Counted from the stretch's first letter, positions 26,483 to 35,792 are shown. The stretch is DNA of 64,000 nucleotides from Blautia schinkii (GCF_013304825.1 NZ_JAAWUO010000001.1:62001-126000), one strand, 5' to 3'. Numbers and translations are program-made. Notes: generated by a model not told the origin, from the letters alone.

Positions 26483-27586
26483 ATGATCATCAGAAACGGA
26501 AATGTTTTTCAGGAGGATGGCACTTATCGGAGAATGGATCTCTATGTGGAAAATGGAAGAATCGTTGACTGCGGGACAGAGGTTTCGGAAAAAGAAGAAA
26601 TTGATGCGGCCGGGTTAAAGGTACTGCCGGGACTTGTTGATATTCACAGCCATGGTGCAGTCGGGCATGATTTTTCAGATGCAGATGCCACTGGTCTGAA
26701 AGAAATTCTCAGGTATGAAAAATCCCAGGGTATTACATCTTACTGTCCTACTTCCATGACGCTGCCTATTGATATGCTGATACGGATATTTGCTTCCGCA
26801 GATGCAGTGAAACCGGATGCGGATTGTGCTCGAATCGTCGGACTGAACATGGAAGGACCTTTTCTTGATCCGGTAAAAAAAGGTGCACACGTTGAAAAAT
26901 ATATCCGAAAACCGGATATTGATTTTTTCAGGGAGTGCCAGAAAGCATCCGGCGGCAGGATACGTGTTGTTACCGTGGCACCGAATATGGAGGGGGCAGA
27001 GACGTTTATCCGGGAGTTGAAGGATGATGTAGTGATCTCCATAGGTCATACAGATGCTGATTATGACTGTGCAGCTTCTGCCATGAAGAGCGGTGCTCAT
27101 CATGTGACCCATCTTTACAATGCAATGAATGATATGGGACATCGTGCACCGGGGGTAGTCTGTGCGGCTGCTGATGATCCGGAATGTATGGTTGAGATGA
27201 TCGGCGATGGTATTCATATTGATCCGGCAGTAGTACGTAATACATTTCGTATGTTTGGAGAAGAACGTATAGTACTGATCAGTGATTCCATGATGGCTGC
27301 AGGAATGGCAAATGGATTTTATGAGCTTGGCGGACAGAAGGTGACTGTGAAGGACAGGAAGGCAGTGCTGGAGGACGGAACCATTGCCGGCTCTGCTACC
27401 AGTCTGTATGAATGTATGAGATGTGTGATCGCAATGGGAGTGCCGGAGCGGGCAGCAGTGTTTGCGGCAACCAGGAATCCAGCCAGAAGTATTGGAATAT
27501 ATGATGAAGTGGGATCTCTTGTACCGGGAAAGAAGGCAGATATTGTGCTTGCAGATGAAAAACTTAATATTGTAAAAGTGATATAG
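26483..27586 (+). CDS. nagA: N-acetylglucosamine-6-phosphate deacetylase
   Basis: 367 aa amidohydrolase. VDIHSHGAVGHDF is the NagA start-of-barrel motif, NMEGPFLDP carries the metal Glu near residue 125, ISIGHTDADY and HHVTHLYNAMN provide metal His residues, and LISDSMMAAG holds the catalytic Asp. It releases acetate from GlcNAc-6-phosphate, giving the NagB substrate. GAGGGGAAAAG precedes the ATG. It ends at a strong bidirectional terminator. Confidence 0.97.
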   Translation: MIIRNGNVFQEDGTYRRMDLYVENGRIVDCGTEVSEKEEIDAAGLKVLPGLVDIHSHGAVGHDFSDADATGLKEILRYEKSQGITSYCPTSMTLPIDMLIRIFASADAVKPDADCARIVGLNMEGPFLDPVKKGAHVEKYIRKPDIDFFRECQKASGGRIRVVTVAPNMEGAETFIRELKDDVVISIGHTDADYDCAASAMKSGAHHVTHLYNAMNDMGHRAPGVVCAAADDPECMVEMIGDGIHIDPAVVRNTFRMFGEERIVLISDSMMAAGMANGFYELGGQKVTVKDRKAVLEDGTIAGSATSLYECMRCVIAMGVPERAAVFAATRNPARSIGIYDEVGSLVPGKKADIVLADEKLNIVKVI

Positions 27587-27650
27587 AGTGTCAGAGTGAA
27601 GCAGGATTTTTTTAAGAGTGAAAGATGAATGTCCGGTGGAAACCGGAAAT

Positions 27651-27710
27651 AAAAAGGATGGCAGCATTTTCCGTATTATTGTATAACGGAAAATGAATGC
27701 CATCCTTTTT
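27651..27710. terminator. Bidirectional terminator between nagA and the CBS gene
   Basis: A long cruciform: AAAAAGGATGGC (27651-27662) with GCCATCCTTTTT (27699-27710), and within it CATTTTCCGT (27665-27674) with ACGGAAAATG (27685-27694). A/T tracts on both sides serve both strands. Confidence 0.93.
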
Positions 27711-27742
27711 GCATGCAGCTGACAGACTGCTGAAAACGAAAA

Positions 27743-28177
27743 TTATCCGTTTTTTTCGTCTTCGGATTTCTGTGCTGCCTTCATTTCGTTGTAGCAGTAT
27801 TTGATGATTGACTTTCTGGTTATGATTCCGATAAAAGAACCCTGGTCATCTACAACCGGAACAAAATTCTGATTAATAGCGCGGTCCAGAAGATCTTCCA
27901 TATTGGAGTCTGCGTGCACCGGCTTATAGGTTGCACGGCGTGGAATCGCCATAACAGGAACTCCTTCAGTCTCTTTGATATCATGGATATCAGCGTGGCG
28001 CATTCCCCACAGAAGATCGCCCTCTGAGATTGTTCCAAGATATTTACCGTCCATGGTAAGAATCGGGATGCAGGAGTATTTGCGATGCTCCATTTTTTCC
28101 AGGGTCTGGCGAAGTGTTTCATCTTCGAAGATGTAGGCAACTTCGCTTTTGGGAATCAGAAAAAACAGAATGTTCAC
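27743..28177 (-). CDS. Tandem CBS-domain protein
   Basis: 144 aa, two CBS domains (about 10-65 and 75-130; SCIPILTMDGKYLGTISEGDLLW and NFVPVVDDQGSFIGIITRKSII in part). CBS pairs bind adenine nucleotides and regulate other proteins. No effector domain is attached. It starts 27 bp after the asnA stop and shares its transcript, so a link to asparagine or nucleotide state is possible but unproven. Confidence 0.85.
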   Translation of the reverse strand: MNILFFLIPKSEVAYIFEDETLRQTLEKMEHRKYSCIPILTMDGKYLGTISEGDLLWGMRHADIHDIKETEGVPVMAIPRRATYKPVHADSNMEDLLDRAINQNFVPVVDDQGSFIGIITRKSIIKYCYNEMKAAQKSEDEKNG

Positions 28178-28204
28178 GTTATCACCTCATTTCTCTGAGC
28201 TGTT

Positions 28205-29215
28205 TTACAGAAGCTGAAGTCCGTGTGCCTCAGCAGCATCTGTGATCTCTTTTGGCCAGAGAGATACATGAACTTCACCGATGTGTGCTTTGCGAAGGAA
28301 AAACATGCAGATTCGGGACTGGCCGATTCCACCGCCGATGGTGTATGGAAGTTCCCTGTTAAGGATTGCTTTCTGGAAAGGAAGCTCTCTTCTGTCATTG
28401 CAGCCTGCTTCTGTGAGCTGACGGTCAAGTGCGTCCTCATCAACACGGATTCCCATGGAGGAAAGCTCCAGGGCAATATCAAGTACAGGATAATATACCA
28501 GGATATCGCCGTTCAGTTCCCAGTCATCGTAGTCCGGGGCACGTCCGTCGTGACGCTCTCCGTTTGTGAGAGTTTTGCCGACTTTCATAAGGAATACAGC
28601 ACCTTTTTCACGGGTGATCCTGTATTCGCGTTCCTTCGGTGTGCAGTCCGGATACATATCAAGAAGTTCCTGGGTTGTGATAAAGAAAATATCTTTCGGA
28701 AGGATCTCTTCGATGTAATCGTACTGTACTGCCATGTATTTCTCAGTTTTACGAAGGACGCTGTAGATATTGCGTACAGTTTCCTTAAGGGTTTCTACGG
28801 AACGCTCTTCCCTGGAGATGATCTTCTCCCAGTCCCACTGATCTACATAAACAGAGTGGATATTGTCAAGATCTTCATCGCGGCGGATTGCTACCATATC
28901 TGTGTAAAGTCCTTCTCCGTGAGAAAAACCGTATTTCTTCAGTGCGTAGCGTTTCCACTTGGCCAGGGAGTGTACGATTTCAGCGTTGCTGCCTTCGATA
29001 GCTTTGATATCAAAACTTACAGGACGCTCCACACCATTCAGGTTATCGTTAAGACCGGATTCCGGTGCTACGAAAGTCGGTGCGGATACCCGGAGAAGAT
29101 TGAGCTTCTGGGAGAGTGTCTGCTGAAAGAAATCTTTTACAGTTTTGATCGCAATCTGTGTATCATGGAGGTTCAGGTCTGCATGATAGGTTGCGGGGAT
29201 TGTGATTGTATTCAT
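28205..29215 (-). CDS. asnA: Aspartate-ammonia ligase (asparagine synthetase A)
   Basis: 336 aa, ammonia-dependent asparagine synthetase of the class II tRNA-synthetase fold. Hallmarks: LLRVSAPTFV and GLNDNLNGVERPVSFDI near residue 55, VDQWDWEKII near 125, the DGRAPDYDDWELNGDI segment near 225, and the C-terminal GGGIGQSRICMFFL near 300. It makes asparagine from aspartate, ammonia and ATP. AGGAGG lies upstream of the minus-strand start. It leads the asnA-CBS operon. Confidence 0.97.
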   Translation of the reverse strand: MNTITIPATYHADLNLHDTQIAIKTVKDFFQQTLSQKLNLLRVSAPTFVAPESGLNDNLNGVERPVSFDIKAIEGSNAEIVHSLAKWKRYALKKYGFSHGEGLYTDMVAIRRDEDLDNIHSVYVDQWDWEKIISREERSVETLKETVRNIYSVLRKTEKYMAVQYDYIEEILPKDIFFITTQELLDMYPDCTPKEREYRITREKGAVFLMKVGKTLTNGERHDGRAPDYDDWELNGDILVYYPVLDIALELSSMGIRVDEDALDRQLTEAGCNDRRELPFQKAILNRELPYTIGGGIGQSRICMFFLRKAHIGEVHVSLWPKEITDAAEAHGLQLL

Positions 29216-29260
29216 TATCGGTCCTCCTGATGATTTTTTTGCTTGTTTGCTCTGTGTGGT

Positions 29261-29289
29261 ATTATAGCAGAAAATGGGGGGAGTGGCAA
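29261..29289 (-). promoter_or_regulatory. Promoter of asnA
   Basis: On the minus strand: TTGCCA (29289-29284), 17-bp spacer, TATAAT (29266-29261), 46 bp before the start codon. Confidence 0.85.
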
Positions 29290-29417
29290 TAAGGGGAGAG
29301 GGAAGTCTGGCTTTGAATTCAGGAAAAATACTGGGTATTAAAGGTCTGGTGTGATATACTGGAAAAAAGAGAATTATTTTAAAATGTCTGTTCTGACAGA
29401 CCGAATGGAGGTTGTTT

Positions 29418-29804
29418 ATGGCTGAGAAATGTCAGATTTGCGGAGGAAAGGTTATAAATGGAAGGTGTTCATTGTGTGGGATGCCTTATAGAAATGATGA
29501 AATACTGTATCACCTTAATGAGCCTAGGGAGGTACATTATAAGCACGCTTCAGCTAAAGTGCGTGATCTGATGCGGCAGTATGAGCAGCCTGGGAGCAAA
29601 ACAGTGCAGCGTGGTGGAAGAGAAAACCGGAATACGAACGGGAATCGAAATACAGGAAACGTGGACAGGCAGAACAGCAGAAGCGGAAATATCAGCCGGA
29701 AATCCGGCGGGAAAGGCTGGATCATATGGCTGATCATCGGTCTGCTTTGTGCAATTCCGGGATTGCTGGATACTATTATTGACTGGATCGGAACAAATTT
29801 GTAA
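29418..29804 (+). CDS. Zinc-ribbon protein with C-terminal membrane anchor
   Basis: 128 aa, not a named family. Residues 5-22 form a CxxC-x8-CxxC zinc ribbon (CQICGG...CSLCG). The middle (about 50-95) is a polar, disordered Arg/Asn/Gly-rich stretch. A single hydrophobic segment (about 99-122, WIIWLIIGLLCAIPGLL) anchors the C-terminus. Such zinc-ribbon/TM proteins are common in Lachnospiraceae with unknown roles. The ATG at 29418 follows TGGAGGT; a TATACT at 29355-29360 may be its -10. Confidence 0.75.
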   Translation: MAEKCQICGGKVINGRCSLCGMPYRNDEILYHLNEPREVHYKHASAKVRDLMRQYEQPGSKTVQRGGRENRNTNGNRNTGNVDRQNSRSGNISRKSGGKGWIIWLIIGLLCAIPGLLDTIIDWIGTNL

Positions 29805-29894
29805 GAATATTTCCGCAGTGAGATCAGGCAGTACTAAGAGTCTGTATTTTCTTGTATACAGAAATACCCCCTTTTCTTTTCATGCCAGCTGTGG

Positions 29895-29964
29895 TATACT
29901 CATGCCTAGCACAATATATAGAGAAAAATCAAGATATAGAGAACTATAGTACTATATATAGTAT
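29895..29964 (+). promoter_or_regulatory. Promoter -10 and NrdR boxes upstream of the second nrdD
   Basis: A -10 TATACT (29895-29900) without a clear -35 is followed by two NrdR-like palindromes: GCACAATATATAGAGA (29909-29924) and GTACTATATATAGTAT (29949-29964), centres 40 bp apart, about four helical turns. The second is 16 bp before the start codon. Placement over and downstream of the start site fits repression. The boxes match those at 17101-17146. Confidence 0.8.
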
Positions 29965-29979
29965 CGGGAGAGATGAGTC

Positions 29980-32115
29980 ATGATATATGTGATTAAGAAA
30001 GACGGGACAAGAGAGGAGTTCAATCCTCTGAAGATCGTGGCTGCCGTGAATAAGTCAGCAGAGCGTATACTTTATACTTTTTCAGATGAGGAGAAGGATT
30101 TTATCTGCAGATTTGCCCAGGAGCATGCAGATTCCCTTGGAAAAAATGAGATCGAGATCCAGGAGATGCACAATATCGTAGAGGGTGCCCTGGAGCGTGT
30201 GAACCCGGCTGTAGCCAAGAGCTATCGCGATTACCGTAATTATAAGCTGGATTTCATTCATATGATGGATGACGTCTATACCAAGAGTCAGGCAATCCGT
30301 TACATTGGAGACAAGAGTAATGCCAATACAGACAGTGCACTTGTAGCTACCAAGAGAAGTCTGATCTTTAATGAGCTGAACAAGGAGCTTTACCGTAAAT
30401 TCTTTATGAACCGCAACGAGCTTCAGGCATGTAAGGATGGCTATATTTATATTCATGATCAGTCAGCACGTCTGGATACCATGAACTGCTGTCTCTTTGA
30501 TGTAGCTGCTGTTCTGCGCGGTGGTTTTGAGATGGGTAATGTATGGTATAACGAGCCTAAGACTCTGGATACTGCTTTTGATGTTATGGGTGATATTATC
30601 CTCAGTACAGCAGCACAGCAGTACGGTGGATTTACAGTGCCGGAGGTAGATAAGATCCTTGCGCCATATGCCAAGAAGAGCTATGATAAATATATTTCCG
30701 AATTTATGAAATACTCCGATGAGAGCTGGAAGGGCCGCGAGGAGAAAGCAATAGAGTATGCTCTTGATAAAGTACGAAGAGAGTACGACCAGGGATGGCA
30801 GGGAATTGAGTACAAGCTGAATACGGTTGGTTCTTCCAGAGGCGATTATCCGTTTGTTACAGTGACTTTGGGACTGGGGACTGAGCAGTTTGAGAAGATG
30901 TGTACTGTTTCTCTCCTGAAAGTCCATCAGGGCGGACAGGGTAAGACAGGTCATAAGAAGCCGGTGCTTTTCCCTAAGATCGTGTTCCTTTATGACAAGG
31001 AGATCCATGGCCCTGGAAAATGCTGTGAGGATATTTTTGAGGCTGGTGTGGAGTGTTCCTCCAAGACCATGTATCCGGACTGGCTTTCCATGTCAGGTGC
31101 AGGCTACATCTCCAGTATGTACAAGAAATATAAGAAAGTTATCAGCCCCATGGGATGCCGTGCTTTCTTAAGCCCATGGTATGAGCGCGGAGGAATGGAG
31201 CCGGCTGATGAGAATGATACACCTGTTTTTGTAGGACGTTTTAACATTGGTGCAGTGAGTCTTCATCTGCCTATGATCCTTGCGAAAGCCAGAGCAGAGA
31301 GCAGAGATTTTTACGAGGTTCTGGATTTCTATCTTGAGATGATCCGTAACCTGCATATCCGCACTTATGAATACCTGGGACAGATGCGTGCTTCTACAAA
31401 TCCGCTTGCATATTGCGAGGGTGGTTTCTATGGCGGACATCTGAAACCAAATGAAAAAATCGGTAAGATCCTGAAGCCAATGACAGCTTCCTTCGGTATT
31501 ACAGCACTGAATGAGCTGCAGGAGCTTTACAATGGCAAATCTATCGCAGAAGATGGTGAGTTTGCTCTGGAAGTTCTGAGATATATCAATAACAAGGTAA
31601 ACGAGTATAAGAAAGAGGACGGTTATCTTTATGCGATCTACGGAACTCCGGCAGAGAGTCTTTGCGGCCTGCAGGTAGAGCAGTTCCGTAAGATGTACGG
31701 AATTATCGAAGGCGTTTCCGACAGACCGTATGTGAGCAACAGTTTCCATTGTCATGTAACTGAGGATGTGACTCCCATCGAGAAGCAGGATCTTGAGGGA
31801 CGTTTCTGGGAGCTTTGCAATGGCGGTAAGATTCAGTATGTACGTTATCCGATCGGATATAATAAAGAAGCGATCCGTACTCTGATCCGCAGAGCCATGG
31901 ATCTGGGATATTATGAGGGAGTAAATCTTTCTCTTGCATACTGTGACGACTGTGGTCACGAGGAGCTTGAGATGGACGTATGCCCTGTATGCGGTTCCAG
32001 AAACCTGACTAAGATCGATCGTATGAACGGATATCTTTCCTACAGCCGTGTGCATGGTGATACACGTCTGAATGAGGCGAAGATGGCGGAGATCGCTGAA
32101 AGAAAATCTATGTAA
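29980..32115 (+). CDS. nrdD: Class III anaerobic ribonucleoside-triphosphate reductase (second copy)
   Basis: 711 aa. N-terminal ATP-cone (VIKKDGTREEFNPLKIVAAVNKSAERI region) at 1-95, catalytic barrel with YIYIHDQSARLDTMNCCLFD near 155, a C-terminal zinc ribbon (CDDC...CPVC, about 648-670) and the glycyl-radical loop DRMNGYLSYSR, radical Gly about 684. Unlike the 17278 copy it has no redoxin fusion and its C-terminus is short. It reduces NTPs to dNTPs anaerobically after activation by an SAM radical enzyme NrdG, which is not adjacent. GGGAGAGATGAG supplies the ribosome binding site. Confidence 0.93.
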   Translation: MIYVIKKDGTREEFNPLKIVAAVNKSAERILYTFSDEEKDFICRFAQEHADSLGKNEIEIQEMHNIVEGALERVNPAVAKSYRDYRNYKLDFIHMMDDVYTKSQAIRYIGDKSNANTDSALVATKRSLIFNELNKELYRKFFMNRNELQACKDGYIYIHDQSARLDTMNCCLFDVAAVLRGGFEMGNVWYNEPKTLDTAFDVMGDIILSTAAQQYGGFTVPEVDKILAPYAKKSYDKYISEFMKYSDESWKGREEKAIEYALDKVRREYDQGWQGIEYKLNTVGSSRGDYPFVTVTLGLGTEQFEKMCTVSLLKVHQGGQGKTGHKKPVLFPKIVFLYDKEIHGPGKCCEDIFEAGVECSSKTMYPDWLSMSGAGYISSMYKKYKKVISPMGCRAFLSPWYERGGMEPADENDTPVFVGRFNIGAVSLHLPMILAKARAESRDFYEVLDFYLEMIRNLHIRTYEYLGQMRASTNPLAYCEGGFYGGHLKPNEKIGKILKPMTASFGITALNELQELYNGKSIAEDGEFALEVLRYINNKVNEYKKEDGYLYAIYGTPAESLCGLQVEQFRKMYGIIEGVSDRPYVSNSFHCHVTEDVTPIEKQDLEGRFWELCNGGKIQYVRYPIGYNKEAIRTLIRRAMDLGYYEGVNLSLAYCDDCGHEELEMDVCPVCGSRNLTKIDRMNGYLSYSRVHGDTRLNEAKMAEIAERKSM

Positions 32116-32169
32116 TATACAGGTCGGTCACAGAGGCGGTTGTGTTTGTGCTTTATTCAATAATAATAT

Positions 32170-32226
32170 AAAAAATCCCATGCGCTGATCAAGGATTTAC
32201 TCTTGATCCGGGCATGGGATTTTTTT
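32170..32226. terminator. Bidirectional terminator between nrdD and arcC
   Basis: AAAAAATCCCATGC (32170-32183) pairs with GCATGGGATTTTTT (32212-32225), with inner GATCAAG/CTTGATC. A and T tracts on both sides fit the convergent genes. Confidence 0.93.
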
Positions 32227-32238
32227 ATATTCAGAGAT

Positions 32239-33171
32239 TTATTTAATGATAGTTCCTGTCTTCTCGCAGTAACCATCTTTTGCATGGGCCATATCTGTGA
32301 TGATGGTACGACGTCCGTTTCCTTTCTCAACGAAGGAAACGCCTGCTTCGATCTTAGGAAGCATGGAACCAGGTGCGAACTGGTTGTCTGCAATATATTT
32401 CTTCGCATCATCTGTGGAGATAGTATCCAGATAGGACTCATGATCTGTCTCATGGTCAAGGCTTACTTTCTCAACACTTGTGAGGATCATCAGGGTATCT
32501 GCATTCAGCTCCTCGGCAAGAAGTCCGGCTGCCCGGTCTTTCTCGATGATGGCACTGGCACCGTTTAGCTGTGCGCCCTGCTCAAGAACCGGGATTCCGC
32601 CGCCGCCTGCTGCGATAACGATCTGCTCAGCCTGGGAAAGAACCTTCACTGTTTCGATTTCAACGATCTTCTGCGGTTTCGGTGCTGCAAGGATTCGTCT
32701 GTACTGGCCGTCGCCAACTTTTGTAACAAAGTTACCTTTCTCTTCTTCGGCCTCAGCTTCTTCAGCGTTGAGAACACGACCGATGACCTTCTCAGGTTCA
32801 GCAAAAGCCTCATCATATGGATCGATGACAACCTGTGTAAGAACTGTGCTTACCGGCTTGAAAATTCCTCTGGAAATCAGTTCCGTACGAATGGCGTTCT
32901 GAAGGTCATAGCCGATGTAACCCTGGCTCATGGCAGAGCAGACAGACATTGGTGCAAATGTATAATCAGGATGCGCCTTGCCGAATTCATTCATTGCGGT
33001 GTGGATCATCCCTACCTGCGGACCGTTGCTGTGGGAAATTACCACGCGGGTTCCTTCTTCTACCAGGTCTGCGATCGCTTTTGCTGCGAGACGTGTGGCT
33101 GTTTTCTGCTCAGGGAGTGTGGTACCAAGTGCTCGGTGGCCTAATGCAACTACTACGGTTTTTTCGCTCAT
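32239..33171 (-). CDS. arcC: Carbamate kinase
   Basis: 310 aa amino-acid kinase fold. It makes ATP from carbamoyl phosphate and ADP (or the reverse). Motifs: VVALGHRALG at the start (the family usually has GGNAL, here GHRAL), VISHSNGPQVG near residue 47, VIAAGGGGIPV near 205, and the DKDRAA-type loop, here IEKDRAA. No arginine deiminase, ornithine carbamoyltransferase or purine/allantoin genes are alongside, so the carbamoyl-phosphate source is not shown. The start at 33171 is chosen for GAGGT upstream; the frame continues to 33237 without family similarity. Confidence 0.93.
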   Translation of the reverse strand: MSEKTVVVALGHRALGTTLPEQKTATRLAAKAIADLVEEGTRVVISHSNGPQVGMIHTAMNEFGKAHPDYTFAPMSVCSAMSQGYIGYDLQNAIRTELISRGIFKPVSTVLTQVVIDPYDEAFAEPEKVIGRVLNAEEAEAEEEKGNFVTKVGDGQYRRILAAPKPQKIVEIETVKVLSQAEQIVIAAGGGGIPVLEQGAQLNGASAIIEKDRAAGLLAEELNADTLMILTSVEKVSLDHETDHESYLDTISTDDAKKYIADNQFAPGSMLPKIEAGVSFVEKGNGRRTIITDMAHAKDGYCEKTGTIIK

Positions 33172-33309
33172 AGGAAATACCTCATTTCTCTTTAAAATTG
33201 AACTGCTGCGGAACAAGCCGCGATCAGGTCGGGACAAAAGATTTTCTGCCCTGACATTATTATATTTATTATAAAAGACCCATGTGGGAAATGCAATACA
33301 ATTTTAACT

Positions 33310-33387
33310 GATAAACTGTGAAGCAGCTATTCGGTGTAGAGTTATGTGGCGAATGCGGAGTGTGAATATCAGCCTGACTGCAAACAG
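33310..33387. repeat. Dispersed intergenic repeat, copy 2
   Basis: About 78 bp starting GATAAACTG, similar to 6786-6862. It lies upstream of arcC on the opposite side from its coding region. The AACTGTGAAGCAGCT portion corresponds to the AACTGC-GGA-GCAGTT hairpin of copy 1 but pairs less well. Confidence 0.65.
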
Positions 33388-33420
33388 GCTGTATGTCAGA
33401 CTGTAATGTGGGACAAAGGA

Positions 33421-33445
33421 AAAACCGTCTGATTTCTCAGACGGC
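33421..33445 (-). terminator. Terminator on the minus strand, upstream of arcC
   Basis: CCGTCTGA (33426-33433) pairs with TCAGACGG (33438-33445). Read on the minus strand, it ends in five Us (33425-33421). It lies 250 bp upstream of arcC, so it could be an attenuator in a long arcC leader or the 3' end of an unannotated minus-strand RNA. Confidence 0.7.
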
Positions 33446-33606
33446 TCATTTCCTACTATTTTTTTGAGGGGGGAGATAGAGAGTGGTTTTTCATCTATCC
33501 AAGTTCTATTATATAGATGAAATATGTTTAAATTATGTCGGCATTCTAAAAGAAATCGAAAATTTATAAAGAAAGTTTAAACAAACTTTATATTTTTTAT
33601 ATGCAG

Positions 33607-33635
33607 TTGCACGATATCAGAGAATGTGTTACATT
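33607..33635 (+). promoter_or_regulatory. Promoter and leader of the surface-protein gene
   Basis: TTGCAC (33607-33612), 17-bp spacer, TACATT (33630-33635). The transcript would have a leader of about 245 nt to 33887 with hairpins TTTCCGC/GCGGGAAA (about 33648-33668) and GCATC-AGTTC-GATGC (about 33676-33690). No known riboswitch is recognised. The rest of 33446-33606 is AT-rich with nothing supported. Confidence 0.6.
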
Positions 33636-33887
33636 AAAGAGGTCTTATTTCCGCGTTCTGCGGGAAACATTCACGCATCAGTTCGATGCAAAAATTCACT
33701 GTATTTAGAAATTAACAGAATCACCGGCGGTTATGCACCGATTTTTCAGGGAGGGATGCCTTTGTCTGTGGAAAAGTAAGCTGTGATATGGAAACTATGT
33801 GTAAAAATGATATGAGGATTGTGAAAACTGTATAAATCGGAGCAATCCGCAGATATCATGCTGTGAAACAGAGATGGGAGAATTTCG

Positions 33888-35792
33888 ATGAAAAACAGAA
33901 TATGGAGACAGATACGAAGAATCGGGATCGCCGCTGCCGCTGCAGGGGCTGTATTAGGTGCAGGATTCCAGCCGGAAACTGTAAAAAGTGCAGATCTGAC
34001 AGATGTAAATATTTCAATTGGTCAGATTGGAAGCTGGACAGACAGAGAGAATGGAAAAGCAGAACTACAGATTCGGGTGGAACGACTCAGAGGCTGGCTG
34101 GAGCAGAGAGAAGCCATGAAAGATATGGAGAGTACTGACAAGGAGCAGGAAGACGAGGAACGTACCGATCAGGATCAGGAAAGGGAGGAAGAATATGAGT
34201 ACGTGGAGGAGCTGGCATCCGGGGAAACAGTACAGCAGGAGAATGAAGAGCAGGAGGAAACGGGTGCGAGCCCACAGGAGGGAGAAGCGGCCGGCGGAGA
34301 AGCTGTAGAAAAAACAGAGTATGCAGAACCATCAGAAGGAGGAATCCCTGCCATAGCCCCGGAAGATACTGCAGTTTCAGAAGAAATTCCAGCTCCGGAG
34401 GCGGCGCAGAAGAAACTGACACTTGTCACATACATCTCAGAATATTTTTTTGCGGAAATCTCGGAGCTTCCGGGAGATATATCTGTTACACCAATTACCA
34501 TAAAGAATCAAAAGGGAAAAAATACAGAGATCATGAAACTGGAATATAAGATAGACACGGAAAATATGCCGGAAGAAGCTCTTTCTCTGCGCATTCCACT
34601 GACTTTGCGGGAAGAATACCGTTATCCGGCAGAGGCATCCGGTTACAGCCTTGTTCAGGATGAACCTCTGAAAAAAGACCGAAACGGTGCTGGAACCTTT
34701 CTTCTTATGGAAGAAAATGAGGAGACACAGATACTGGCAGAAGGAATTTCACCATCGCTGGATGTGGAAGCTGCTCAGGCAGATATGAATGTGGCGGTGG
34801 CCTCCGAAACGAAAGAAATGAAAGCCGGAAAGACTATCCGATACAGGATCGACCTGACTAATACAGGAAAACTGGATCTTACAGATGTTCATCTTACCAG
34901 TACGTTTTCCTGTCCGAAGATTATTCAGCGGTGGGAGAACAAGGAGGGTTCAAATTCTGGAAATTTCCGGACAGAAGGGGACAAGGCAGAGATCTTTACA
35001 TTAAAGGCTGGTGAAAGCAGAGCTCTGTACGTTCTGGCTCCGCTGGAAAATGAGCAGGAGAAACCTCTGGAGCATAAAATAGAAGCAACTGCCACCATAA
35101 AAGAAAAACCGGATGCAGCCATTACAAGAACTGTATCGGTTACAGATGAACTACAGGCACTGAAAGCTGATTTTACGGTAAAGAAAACAGCAGATAAAGA
35201 AAAAGCGGAACCTGGAGAAATGGTAACTTATCAGATCTGCATTGTCAACACAGGAGAAAAAACACTTCATTCAGTTGTAGGAACCGAGCGTTTTCAGGCA
35301 GAAGGAATCCAGGCTCAGTTTGTGGAGCAGGAAGGTATTACATTGAACCGCACAAAAACGAAAGCTCTGATTCCGCAGATCGCTCCGGGAGAAGCAGTTT
35401 TCCTCCAGGCAGTTGTAAAGATCCCGGAGAAATCTGTGAATCAGAAGCTTCTGAATCAGGTAACAGTCACAAGCCAGGAAACAGGAGAGCGGGTTGTTGA
35501 AGCATCTGCGCAGATCACAGTAGAAGGAGGGGCTGTAACAGCAGCACCAACAGAGCAGCAGGAACAGTCACAACTGGAAAGATATTCAGAAGAACAAAAC
35601 CATGCAGCAGTTCAGAATGAATCCCAGGCCAGAAGTGTGTCTTCTCATCCAAAGACCGGCGATAATACGAGGACAGAGTTTTTTACCCTGTTGTTACTTG
35701 CAGCAGGAATTACCATACTTGGCGGATTCTGGCTTCACAGAAAGTATCGGGATATGCCATGGACAAGCCATTTCCGGGGAAAGAAACGTTGA
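33888..35792 (+). CDS. Sortase-type surface protein with DUF11-like domains
   Basis: 634 aa. A signal peptide (about 1-35) is followed by a strongly acidic, disordered stretch (about 75-165, Glu/Gln/Asp-rich) and then beta-rich domains. Two have the DUF11/CARDB-like pattern of surface repeats (IRYRIDLTNTGKLDLTDVHL near 320 and MVTYQICIVNTGEKTLHSV near 445, in part). The C-terminus is SHPKTGDN, a hydrophobic segment, then RKYRDMP...GKKR: a cell-wall sorting signal with HPKTG in place of LPXTG. It is probably anchored to peptidoglycan by a sortase not present in the window. It has its own promoter. Function unknown; an adhesin or structural role is only a guess. Codon use is like the neighbours. 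Confidence 0.75.
   Translation: MKNRIWRQIRRIGIAAAAAGAVLGAGFQPETVKSADLTDVNISIGQIGSWTDRENGKAELQIRVERLRGWLEQREAMKDMESTDKEQEDEERTDQDQEREEEYEYVEELASGETVQQENEEQEETGASPQEGEAAGGEAVEKTEYAEPSEGGIPAIAPEDTAVSEEIPAPEAAQKKLTLVTYISEYFFAEISELPGDISVTPITIKNQKGKNTEIMKLEYKIDTENMPEEALSLRIPLTLREEYRYPAEASGYSLVQDEPLKKDRNGAGTFLLMEENEETQILAEGISPSLDVEAAQADMNVAVASETKEMKAGKTIRYRIDLTNTGKLDLTDVHLTSTFSCPKIIQRWENKEGSNSGNFRTEGDKAEIFTLKAGESRALYVLAPLENEQEKPLEHKIEATATIKEKPDAAITRTVSVTDELQALKADFTVKKTADKEKAEPGEMVTYQICIVNTGEKTLHSVVGTERFQAEGIQAQFVEQEGITLNRTKTKALIPQIAPGEAVFLQAVVKIPEKSVNQKLLNQVTVTSQETGERVVEASAQITVEGGAVTAAPTEQQEQSQLERYSEEQNHAAVQNESQARSVSSHPKTGDNTRTEFFTLLLLAAGITILGGFWLHRKYRDMPWTSHFRGKKR

Noticed and set aside
28223-29230. 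335-codon + strand ORF opposite asnA
   Set aside because: Antisense shadow of asnA; Cys/Phe-rich, no family motifs.
33484-33570. 28-codon GTG-start ORF after GAGGGGGGAG
   Set aside because: AT-rich, no recognisable protein, and the purine run is better explained by a structured non-coding region.
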